From: Gyromitra esculenta
Taxonomy: Eukaryota > Ascomycota > Pezizomycetes > Pezizales > Discinaceae
Length of the DNA stretch: 64,000 nucleotides
Assembly (NCBI GenBank): GCA_038503075.1
Contig: JBCAML010000020.1
Location: 620,001 to 684,000 of the forward strand
Direction: 5' to 3'
Shown: piece after piece, positions 1 through 10,761 of the stretch
Layout: every line of letters begins with the position of its first letter
How positions within the stretch are numbered: the stretch's first letter is position 1
The notes under the pieces: model-generated
Database searches by the model: none
Told to the model about the DNA's origin: nothing
The model's input: the letters and a program-made list of their open reading frames with translations, nothing else
Translations under genes and position numbers: made by a program

Positions 1-3000
1 TTACCTGCGTCATCACCAAACCAGCTGAAGCGAACACTGGAGGCACATCTACAAGAGGTCAACAAACGCATCGAAAATGCCGGGGTGTTGGGTCAGAAGC
101 TGCTGACCCAGCAGCGGGAGATCGAGGCAAATATCAAGGAGCTGGAGGAAGGAGGGGATACTGTCGATCCAGAGTTGAAGAAAAGGTTGGTGGACTTGGA
201 GAAAGAGTATAATGAGGTTGGGAGAGAGGCTGCGAGAGCGATCCTGACAAACAAGATCATGACGGGTGGCACATCACCTCATGGAGCTGGGAGTGTAGGT
301 GTTTTCTCTCTCCAATTATCCCTTCTATCCGAAGAAGTCTTCACTCTGCTACTGTGCGGGAATATGGAGACTCTGAAGCTGACCAGTTTTTTTTAATAGC
401 TTTCTGGCAGCAGTAGTTCCTCTACAATCCAGGCGCAAGGCACAAACTCTCCCACCAAACTCTCGGCCCCCTCACGGCATCAGCGGAATAAACCATCACG
501 TCAAAATGATCTCGAGTTCGCAGCCGAGCTCGGTCAAGGGCTTCTCGCCGAGGTTCGCCGGCTCCAAGCCTTACTGTCAGCACGAGAGGAGACTCTCAAG
601 ATCATCCAGAACGAGAAGGCCAGGCTAGAACAACAGGTTGAAGGTCTGGAAGCTCGATTAAGGTCCTTGGACGAGAGTGAGCAGAGATTTAAAGAAGAGA
701 ATTGGAATCTCGAATTACACAACCAGGAACTGCTTGGTCGGATACGAGATCACGAATACGAGATTGACAAATTGCAGATTCTCATTCAGCACGAGGCGAG
801 CGAAAAAGATATGCTGCTGAAGGATTTGGACGAGCTGAAGAACCAGAATGAGAAGTTGTACGAGGATTTAGAAGCAGAGCACAAACATCATGAATTTGAA
901 CTTGCTTCAACGAGACGAAACCTAGTTAGCAACGAAGCCGATCGAATAGCTTTGGAAAAGAAGGTCGGGGAGTTGGAAGTAGAGCTTGAGGAGAGTCATA
1001 ACCAGAGTATACGGTTACGATCTGCATTAGAGCACAAGTCTGACGACCAAGACAATGCGAATCTCCTCGATATGCAACCTGCTCAGTCGACCCCAGAAAA
1101 TTCGCCGCCCCCTTCACCGACTAAGCCTACTCCCAGGCACACCCATCTAGAATCTGAAACTCTACGGTCAAGTCTTCAACATGCACACCGAATGATTGCG
1201 AACCTCAAGTCTAATGTCCATCGAGAAAAGACCGAGAAGTCTGATCTTAGACGGCTATTACAGGAGGCTAGAGACGAGCTTGAGACTGCGAGGTTGAGAA
1301 GGGACAGCCTTGGTGGTCCACCGAGTAGTGCCGATAAAAGGCGTAAGGGCAAGGCCGCATTCATGAAGGGTGGCCCTCGACCAATATTCAAAACGACTCT
1401 TCTAGGCGGAGTTAGACATAGCAGAGATGAGGTCACCATGATCGACAATCGCCCCGTGGATGAGGAATGGGAAGAAGCCCCAGAAGATGAACCATCACCA
1501 ACGAGGAGAACATTCCCTGTTCTCACCGAGTACAAATTGAACGCTCCTGAGACAGATACAGAGGACGCAGCATTCGAGTCAGCATTCGAGACCGCAAATG
1601 AGACTGCCGGTGACAAGGACACAACGGACGCATTCGAAACTGCCAACGAACAGGATGGTACAGCTACTGAGACGGAGGCCTACAGGACCGGTAACGAGAG
1701 CCCTACAAACGACTACCCAACATCAGCAGATGACATGACAGAAACCGAGGGAGGAGCTCTCCTCAAGGTCATTCAGAAGAAGTCTTCACGGGCATCATCA
1801 TTCGGCCGCCAAGTCCGTCCTTTCAAGATGCGTCATCGGGACAGTGTAGCCTCTACTGCATCTACCGAAGACGAATCGGATGGAAACTACCGCTATGGCT
1901 ATGAGGACGTTGATGACATGGCGAGGGAAAGTCGCCATGACCGACATGAGGCGTTCATGACCCCCATCGCTGTCAGCAACCAACGTCTCAAACTCCGGAT
2001 CAACAGAGCGAGGAGCAGAGGGTCGCGAATGACTTCACAGAGCAGTTTCAATCGAGAGAGGGCTTTCTCAGCCGACTCAAGTCCGGGTGCTGGCAGTGGT
2101 CAACGCAGCGCTTCTCCGGCTAGTTTGAACCAGAGGCTGCATACACCTGGGGAGCGGAAGAGTTTGTTTGCCGAGCTGGAAGATGGAATGTTAGATCTTG
2201 ATGGTGGAGAGGATGAGGAAGGTGAAGCAGAGACTGAAGAGGAAGAAGAGATGCCGACTACTCCTACAAGGGCCGTTATGCCGCTTATGCCGTTCAGGCC
2301 TATCAAGCCCGAGATGGTGGATTCTGGGGTCATGACGGACGACATTGTAGAGCACCCGGAGCTGGAGCGTACCCGTAGCTTTTTGGGGGTTGGGTCGCTT
2401 GGGAGACCAGGGACCTCACACTCTGCGTTCTCTGCAAGTACAATTGAAGAGCGGACAAGTACTACAGACGTTGGGACCCAATCAGAAAGAGAAATTAGAT
2501 CTGAGTTCATCGAGATCGGTACACAATTTGATCCGGCGCTTGAGGTAGCCCCTGTGCCAATGGCTGGGGCGGAGGAACACGAGTCTAAGAAGAGCAGAGG
2601 GGTTTTCCCCATCCCTCTTCCGATTCCTATTCCATTCTCTCGCTCTTCTGCACCAGACTTCGGCAAGGACCTCCGTCTCTCAGAAGAGAATCGGAAGCTT
2701 GCAGAGGAGGCCGCGCGCCAAGCCCAAGTCGATCGTAATGCTGCAGCAACGACAGCGCTCCTAGCCGAAGAAGGCCGAAAGGCAGCAGAGGCGGCAGCCG
2801 CTAAGAGCGCCCTTGATTTCGTTACAGCACACCAAGAACTCAATGCTCTGAAACCCACAGTCGTCGCTCTCGAGAATGAGATCCAGAGCCTCAAGGAAGA
2901 GCGAACGGTACTCCAGGAGAAGGCAGCTGCGCAGGTAGAGCTCGACACGTTGAAGCCAAAGCTTGTGATATTAGAGGAAGATATTAAAACTTTGACGATT

Positions 3001-6000
3001 GAGCGGGCGAACTTGCAGGAGAAAGTTGGAGCACACGAGCAGAAAATCGTGGTACTGGAACCGAGAGTTGTCACACTGGAGAAGGAGATCGATACTTTGA
3101 CAGCTGAGCGAGCAAGTTTGCAAGAAAAGGTTGGAGCGCACGAGGAGAAGGTTGTTATACTGGAGCCAAAGGTTATCGCACTAGAGAAGGAGATTGGAGC
3201 CTTGACGATTGAACGAGCGACACTGCAAGAAAATGCGGAGGCGCACGAGGAGGAAGTCACTATTCTCAAGCCTCAAATTACCGCGCTTGAGAAGGAGATC
3301 GAAGGTCTTAAGAAGGAAAGAACAATACTAGCGGAGAAGGCAGTAGCTCACGACGAGCTCATCATAGTCAAACCTAAGATAGCAGTGCTAGAGAAGGAAG
3401 TTGAAAATCTTGTACTCGAGCATGCAGCCCTGCACGAGAAGGCGGGTGCTCATGAAGAGGAGGTTACCGTCGTGCTGAAACCGAAAATCATTGCACTCGA
3501 GCAGGAGATTTTGAGTCTGAGGGATGAGAAGGCAGTGTTAGAAGAGAAGACAGGATTACAAGAGAAGGAAGTCGACATTGTGCTGAAGCCAAAGATCGCG
3601 TTGCTCGAGAAGGAGATCGAGGCTCTTGTTATCGAGCGTGTAAGTCTGAGGGAGAGGACAGAGGCTCAAGAGAAGGAGGCCGATGTTGTGTTGAAGCCGA
3701 CGATCGTTATCCTTGAGAAGAAATTCGAGACCCTGTCGACCGAATACGCCAGTCTGAAGGAGAAGTCGGAGGTTCAAAAGAAGGAGGCCGATGCTGTGTT
3801 GAAGCCGACTATCGTTATCCTCGAGAAGAAAATCGAGAATCTGTCGGCCGAATACGCGAACCAATCGATGGAGCATGCGGATCTGTCAGCTAAGCACATG
3901 AGTCTGTCGACCGAACATGCGAGCCTCTCGGCTGAGCATGCAAACCTGTCGGCCGAGCACGTAAGTCTAAAGGAGAAGGCGGGGGCCTACGAGGAGGAGA
4001 TCATTGTGCTTCAACCAAAGGTCACCGCATTGGAGACCGAAATCAACGTGCTGAAGCCAAAGATTGTCGTACTGGAGAAGGAAATCGAGGCACTAGCGGT
4101 CGAGAAAGCGAACCTACAGGAGAAGACAAGCACTCAAGAGTCGAAAGAAATCACTGTGTTGCTACCAAAGATCGCTGCATTGGAGCAGGAGATTACCACT
4201 TTGATCACGGAGCGGACCAGCCTGCAAGAGAAGGCAGGAGCACAGGAGAGGAGAGAAATTACTGTGTTACAACCGAAGATTCTTGCACTCGAGAAAGAGA
4301 TCCAGGATCTCAAAGAGGAGCGAGCGGTCTTGCAGGTACTGGCTGGAGCACATGAAGAAGTCGACGTGTTGAAACCGAGGATTGTGGTGTTGGAGAAGGA
4401 GGTGGAGAGTTTGAAGGATGAGCGAGACAGTCTGCAGGGTAAGGTTAGGGTTCGCGAAGAGGAAGCTATCGTTGTGCTGAAGCCGAGGATCGCGACACTA
4501 GAAAAAGAGTTGGAGAGCCTGATACTCGAGCGAGATGGTCTAAATGAGAAGGTGGGGGCACATGAAGAAGAGATTGTCGTTGTTTTGAGGCCGAAAGTCT
4601 TAGTATTGGAAAAGGAGATTCAGGGTCTCAAGGACGAACGATCGACCTTGCAAGAGGAGGTTGGATCGCGCGAAGGAGAACTCGTTGTACTGAAGCCGAA
4701 GATTGTTGCGATGGAGAAGGAACTTGAGAGTCTAAGAGCCGAGCGTGATAATCTGCATAAGAAGACAGGTACTCAGGAGGGAATTATTGTCGTCTTGGAG
4801 CCGAGAGTCGCCGCGTTGGGAGAAGAGGTCGGAAGGTTGAAGGTTGAACGAGACGGTCTGCAAGAGAAGGTTGGGTCGCATGAAGGAGAGCTCATCGTAC
4901 TGAAGCCAAGAACTGTTGCGCTAGAAGAGGAAGTTCAGAGCCTAAGAGTCGAGTGCGATGATCTAGATAAAAAGGCAAGTGCACACGAAGAAGTTATTGT
5001 CGTACTAAAGCCGAAGATTGTTGCGCTGGAGGAAGAACTCGAGAGTTTGAGAGCCGAGCGCGATGATCTGCATAAGAAGGCTGCTGCACATGAGGGGGTT
5101 ATTGTCGTTCTGAAACCAAGGGTTACTACACTGGAGGAGGAGGTCGGAAGTCTGAAGATCGAACGAGATAGTCTACAAACAAAGGCGGGAGCACATGAGG
5201 AAGAAATCTTCGTGTTAAAACCTAGGATTGTAGCGCTGGAGAAGACTATCGAAGATCTCACGGTAGAGCGAGCAGCACTGCAGGAGAAATCGGGAGCACA
5301 CGAAGAACAAGTCAACGCGCTCAAGCTAAGGATCGTAACGCTCGAGGCCGAGATTGAAAACCTCAAGGACGAGCGAACAATCCTAGCAGAGAAAGCGGTA
5401 GCACATGACGAACTTGTCATAGTGAAGCCAAGGATCGTAACGCTTGAAGCTGAGATTGAAACCCTTAAGGAAGAGCGATCGATCCTAGCAGAGAAAGCGG
5501 TGGCGCATGACGAACTCATTGCAGTGAAGCCAAGGATGGTAGTTTTGGAGAAGGAAGTGGAGAATCTGACGGTCGAGCGAGCGGGTCTGCAGGAGAAGGC
5601 GGGGGCACATGAAGAGGAAGTCAATGTGCTGAAACCAAGAGTTGGCATGCTCGAGCAGGAAATTCTAGCTCTAAAGGACGAGTGCGCGGTCTTGCAAGAG
5701 TCTCTGTCTGCAGTGCTAGTGAGGCAAGAAATGAAGGACACGGCAATCCAATTCGATCCCGAGGAAGCATATACGCTAGTTATGGATAAGGTTGCTGAAT
5801 TTGAGCCTTCTACTCCTGAGCCTGAGGCACCACTGGAATTTTCCAAGATCCAGGCACTAACTACTATTCCTATTGAGCCCAAGACGTCACGAGCACTTCC
5901 AATCCCAGTTCCTGTCATCATTTCCCCTTCGGCAGTAGACGCATCTATCTCAGATGATGAGACACCCAAGAAAGTATCTGAAACTGTTGAAGATGCACAA

Positions 6001-7867
6001 CAGCGACCAACAACGCCTAGCCCAGAGAAGCCTGCTACCGGATTCTTCGGATCGATGTCTGGATGGAAACGACCCGGATCTCCTGCCCAGGAACCAGAAG
6101 GGCTCAGCGGTGCTAATGAAAGAACCTTTTCAACCGGCACTTTCGGCGAAGCCATGAAGAACCAACGGGCACCAAACGTCGAGATGGTCAAAGCAACAGA
6201 GCCTGTATCAATGTTAGATCAACAGGTACAGACAGATATCACCTATGAGTTTTTTGAGAATCTCTCTACAGCCAAGACAATCGACAAAGGCAAAAAACCA
6301 GCCTTTACAGTGGTGGCCCCAGAGCCGACGTTCATCGGGGACAGATCATCAACAAAGTCACCTAGCCTTCGTTCTCGGACTTCGCACGACAGCTTTGGGC
6401 TGAACAGGGCTAGGGGTGAGCCTTCTGCCGCAGGTGCTATCAGGCGTCCTGGAAGCGCAACTAGTCTAAGAGAATACCGTGCAGCGCATCCACCTCTGCC
6501 TTCGGACCATAGAGAACATATCGCTGCTGCGCAACAGAAGGTCGTTGCCCCTGTACCGGTTGAAATCGGTGCTATGGGACCACCACCTGTTCCGTCAGGC
6601 TCTAACCTGACGCAAAGGAATAATGTGACCTTTAGGCCCAAAACTCCGGTCAATGACACGATCAAGCCAGTAGGTCCAGAGACTCCAGGCTCCAAGGCTG
6701 GTACGACGCCTCGACCAAAATTTTCCAACTCGAGGAGTGAGGTTTCTTCACCGACATCTCGTAGGTCATCACTCTCTTCGTTTGCATCGGAGCTCGATTC
6801 GCGATTCAATATTGCTCCCGAGGCAGTAGCTGGCGAAGCTCAGACCGACCCAAGAATGATTCAGGCCATCACCCAGACTATGATCGGGGAGTATCTGTGG
6901 AAGTACACTCGCAGTGCTGGACGTGGGACATTATCGAGCAGCAGGCACAGACGATTCTTCTGGGTGCATCCATATACCCGGACCCTGTATTGGAGTGAAA
7001 GGGATCCAACCACGGCCGGGAGAGCGGAGCTTAGGGCTAAGAGCGTTGCGATTGAGGCTGTTAGGGTTGTGACGGATGATAATCCGATGCCACCAGGATT
7101 ACACAGGAAGAGCTTGGTTGTCATTACACCCGGAAGGTCGTTGAAATTCACGGCGCCAACCGGGCAGAGACATGAAACCTGGTTTAATGTAGAAAGATCC
7201 TACATCTTGCTTTAGGGGGTTATATTTTGCTAACGATATATTTTATAGGCTCTATCGTACCTACTGCTGAGAACTGGTGGAGAACTTGGGGACGAAGAGA
7301 ATGCTCTCAACGCTGAAGACGTCCGCGACTTCAACCCTACTTATACTAATAACAACAACAATGGCGTTGCTAGCTCTATTCGTGGCGCCGAAAGTCTATC
7401 ATCCTACAATACACGAACAACCCGGGCATCATCGCCTGCTAGAAACGTCTCATCGCTCTCGAACAAACGACCTGGCGAGAAGGTTGTGCGTCAGGGAAGT
7501 ATGTCTAGGCTCAGCAATCTCTTCAGACCATCTTCCGGATTCGGCACCTTCAGCACTAGGAGCAGCAGGAACAATGCTAGTATATATGACCAGAGCGAGC
7601 AGAACGATTCTGCCGAAGATCTCAGGGAGCAAATTGAACAGGAGAACGGTGAACTGTTGGAGAATGTTAGGGCTTGTTGCGATGGTATGACTTCTTTTTA
7701 ATTTGGTTCTGTTGAGCTGAGGATATGCTGACGTTATGGGATAAATAGGCAAACATGATGTGGGCACACTTCCAAAGAGGGGCAATCGAAAGAGCACCCA
7801 AAGTGCACGCGGAAGAGATCATCACCATACGCATACTACGCACGAGCGGAACAATTCACACAGTTAA
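1..7867 (+). CDS. apsA: ApsA/Num1-like cortical anchor protein, 5' end missing
   Basis: The gene is open from the first base, so its 5' end lies outside the window. Exons are 1-294, 400-7188, 7249-7684 and 7749-7867, giving 2545 residues. Family knowledge: ApsA (Aspergillus) and Num1 (yeast) sit at the cell cortex, bind phosphoinositides through a C-terminal PH domain, and anchor dynein and mitochondria for nuclear and organelle positioning. Visible here: an N-terminal coiled coil (about residues 120-300) with the family signature LLAEVRRLQALL, an acidic disordered stretch, about 26 repeats of about 35 residues (about 913-1868), a proline/serine-rich linker, and the Mcp5-type PH domain (about 2254-2390) with KYTR, RRFFWVHPYTRTLYW and ETWFNALSYLLLRT. 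The PH domain is interrupted by the 60-bp intron 7189-7248, which carries a gctaac branch site. The tail is basic and ends in a histidine/threonine-rich segment. Identification is firm; exact repeat borders are approximate. Confidence 0.92.
2842..5706 (+). repeat. tandem ~105-bp repeats encoding a 35-residue coiled-coil unit in apsA
   Basis: About 26 imperfect units, each with the pattern VLKPKIVALEKEIESL followed by xxERxxLQEKxGAHEEE. Each unit has a hydrophobic heptad-like spacing interrupted by a KP dipeptide. Unit length varies between 33 and 36 residues, and some units lose a residue at the junction (for example VAHDELIIVKP). Repeats in this part of the protein are known in Num1 and ApsA, but unit sequence and number differ widely between species. 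Confidence 0.9.
3841..3969 (+). repeat. 21-bp minisatellite inside apsA encoding a heptad
   Basis: Within the 35-residue array, one unit is expanded by about five copies of a 7-residue motif of the form xxLSAEH, so a 21-bp period is nested in the 105-bp period. The frame is kept throughout. Confidence 0.8.
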
Positions 7868-9110
7868 TCTTTCTTGATTTTGTTCCAGGGTTTATTAGGG
7901 GTTGCACTGCATTTTTCTTTTCTTTTGTAATTTTTATTTTTACCCCCCTTCGTTCTTTTTTTCTCTTTTGTTCGGTTCATGCTCGTTTGAAAGTTTGGAA
8001 TAGTCCCTGTTTTCCGGTCTTTGAGAATTTGTGTAATTTGTCATACTCTCTTTATTTTCGTTTCTTTTGTTTTTCAACCGGTTGTTGGTTTTCAGTTTTT
8101 TATATCCTGTGGTTTGTTTGCATGCTTGCCTTTATCTACTTCTGCGCACCGCACACCAACTATTATTATCACACTTTACTGTTTTTATTATTACTTGTTT
8201 TTCAGTTCGTGTTTTTATTTTTAGCTTCTGTTTTTTTTCTTTGCGTTGGCGAACATGGGAAGGGTCTATTCACTTATTTTACAACATGGGAAAGGGAGCG
8301 AACCGGAGGTTTGGGGAATTCTGGAGTGGGAGAAAGGGGGGTTGGAAATGGTCATTTCATTCATCTAGGAATGTCTGCGGTTTTTCGTTTTCTATCATTA
8401 TCATTTCCTAATTGTGAGTATTTATTTATTTTTATTTTATTTTTCTTCCATTCTCTAGATTGAATAAAGCGGGAGGGGGGCTTAAATCATCTTGAGGAGG
8501 AGTAGTGATGGGGGTTTTGCTCGTTACGTTTTGATGAATAGCATTTTGATGTTTTTAACACTTTTAACTCTAATTCATTGGTATGCCATATAAGGCTCAA
8601 AGATACTGGCTGCTGATCTTAAGGCGCGGCGTGGTTCATTCTTATGGCTAGCCCTAGAAAACAGTGACCCCTCGGATTTAGTATGCTGACAATCGTTTTC
8701 CTTCTCTATTTCTCATATGATCCGCAACGAAGGGTAGGTCTTCGAAGGGAGGGGCCTGCGGAGCTACACAGTTTGTTCCTGGGCAGCTGATATTGTGGGC
8801 TCGGCCCCACCCCCCGCTGCTCCAGCTGCTCATAGCAGCACAAGTTGCCGGCATAGGTCTGGGTACGATATTGGTTTATAGCTCCCCCTGCAGTATTTTT
8901 CGTGGATTCAACGCGTAAGGAATATCGGGTGAGAATCTATGATCACGCTTGGGTATACATATACGACTCCCTGGCTTAGAGCTAACTGGACCTACATCCA
9001 CTAATAAATACTGCAACTCTCCTCCAAAACAAACCTAACTCCTTAGAGTAATCCTCCATTTTATTTTTATCCATAAAACTATACACAACGTCCATAATAT
9101 CACAGAGATA
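7868..9110 (+). other. T-rich 3' flank of apsA and intergenic DNA
   Basis: 7870-8460 is strongly T-rich on the plus strand, which fits a long 3' untranslated region, with an AATAAA at about 8463. Open frames here encode only Phe/Leu-rich low-complexity peptides and are not credible genes. From 8470 to 9110 I see no gene. Confidence 0.5.
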
Positions 9111-9323
9111 ATGTGGCTCCCCACAAAGAGGTCTATCATAGGATCTCTATTCTTTCTCTTGGCCGTTTTTTTCTGCTTCTTGCTCATGGATGAACTACAC
9201 GATATCTTGGAGCGACGTAATACACCAATATATCCAGTATACCGACGACCTCCCGGAGATTATGGCTGGGGAGTGCATGAGAAGTCCAGAAGTAAGATGC
9301 CCAGACTTGAGAGCAGGAGCTGA
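9111..9323 (+). CDS. possible small membrane protein (70 aa)
   Basis: A short ATG-initiated frame. It has a basic start, one hydrophobic segment at about residues 10-26 (LFFLLAVFFCFLL) and a polar, proline-rich tail (IYPVYRRPPGDYGWG). That layout suits a signal-anchored one-pass membrane peptide. No family was recognised, no intron is evident, and a chance open frame cannot be excluded. Confidence 0.25.
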   Translation: MWLPTKRSIIGSLFFLLAVFFCFLLMDELHDILERRNTPIYPVYRRPPGDYGWGVHEKSRSKMPRLESRS

Positions 9324-10761
9324 TGCTGTGGGGTTGGTCAAGGGAGGGTACGTTATACTTTGGCTTTAGAGGAGCCCTTTTTATGAGAGTGCAAAGTGTT
9401 TGAGTACGGAGCTCGTTGAGGGGATGTTAACGGAAGATTTGTTGATTACGGTTATACACGATAAGAAAGATATGGAGTTGGCTTGTTGAAGTAATACTGG
9501 CAGTTGTAGATGCAACTATTATGGGCAATAGAAAGCATTAACTCTCTATCAAGGAATCGGAACTCTTTACTCGTGACTAAAATTCGAGGTTATCTTTCCT
9601 TAGTCCAGGGTCTTGAATAGCACTGATGCTTGCGTTCGAGCCCTCGAGCTTAACTTCAGAGTGGCTCATAAGTATGTCTGGGGAACATGGAGAGTCAGAG
9701 TTTTGGAGTAGGGGTGGTAGCACTGATGCGAAGGATTCGGTGAAATAGCTAATCAGCCAACGCAGATTCGAATCCTGCCTTGGCCAACTATTGTTTTTTG
9801 CCCTGTCTTCAATGGAATTTGATGGTGATTTTGGGACCGGTGTCGCAGCTTTCGGGTGACTGTTTGCAATTTAATTGTTGTCACTTTACAACTGATTGGG
9901 ATCCGTTACAACTTACCACAGATAGCTAATCGTAGATTTTGCAAATGATGAGAACTTCCGCTCTGAAAAAGAGCCAGAAGGCTTAGAGGAGACATAACTT
10001 CTCATACCAGTTTTGAGCCCATCGCCTGAACTTCCTCTCACAGAACATTCTTTTAGGGTCTTTATACCAATGGCAAGGTGCCAAGTTGTAGTTACAGTCG
10101 AGTAGTTCTTTTACCCTAGTGAGATTCCAACCATTTATCGATTAAGGACTTATCGCGGACACTTCCTAATCACAAAATGGATAACAGAGATACGGTACGT
10201 CACAAACGAATTTTCAACCAAGTAGATCCCAGAGCACGGCTAACGGAACGTCTGAAATCCCGGACTCGAGCAATCACCGCCTCGTCCGTATCGATATCAA
10301 ACTTCAAAACTCCCGCTAACACCTCACTCCTTAGGAAACCCTGCGTGTATGATTAATCTATCTATCTACATGTATCTATCCTTAGGAAACCCCCCATCAT
10401 GTCCTCTGTCCGCTTCTTAAATTCTTAAATTCTCCAATTCTTAGGAATAGTACTATCAAAAATAATTATAAAACCATTCTCCACCAGATAGCGCCTCCAG
10501 AGATCTTGATACTTCCTTTATAAAAACAAAAACCAACATCCCTGATTATGTACTTCTCCAGAATATCACCACCCTCTCTCTTTAGCACACCCCAAGGATA
10601 ATGATAGTAATAATAAATGCCATATGCTATATATGCACCCCCAGAACCAGTACCAAAAACCAGTACCAAAAACCAAACCGAACCAAAAAAAAAACAGAAA
10701 CAAAAATAAATAAATAAATAAAACAGAACCACACCCACCAATACTATTAGCCCTCCCCCCT
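9324..10761. other. intergenic DNA, no protein gene seen
   Basis: It holds a pol III-like relic at 9765-9799 and AT-rich DNA with repeated TTAGGAAACC/TTCTTAAATTC words at 10330-10445. One TACATGTA octamer lies near 10366, and an A-rich AAATAAATAAAT run near 10700 lies just 3' of the MFS transporter gene on the minus strand. Confidence 0.5.
9765..9799 (+). other. tRNA-like B box and T6 run (probable tRNA-derived relic)
   Basis: GATTCGAATCC at 9765-9775 is one base from the tRNA T-arm/B-box consensus. It sits in the frame of a T stem (CGCAG/CTGCC) and is followed by TTGGCCA and a T6 run at 9794-9799 that could stop RNA polymerase III. No matching 5' acceptor strand (GGCCAAG) or good A box lies upstream, so an intact tRNA is not supported. 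Confidence 0.3.

Noticed and set aside
2100..6191. Long minus-strand frames of 389 and 418 codons opposite apsA
   Set aside because: Ser/Ala-rich shadows of the repeat array on the opposite strand; the plus-strand product is clearly identified.
7987..8463. 158-codon open frame downstream of apsA
   Set aside because: Phe/Leu/Cys-rich translation of a T-rich 3' flank, with overlapping frames of the same kind; no family or splice support.
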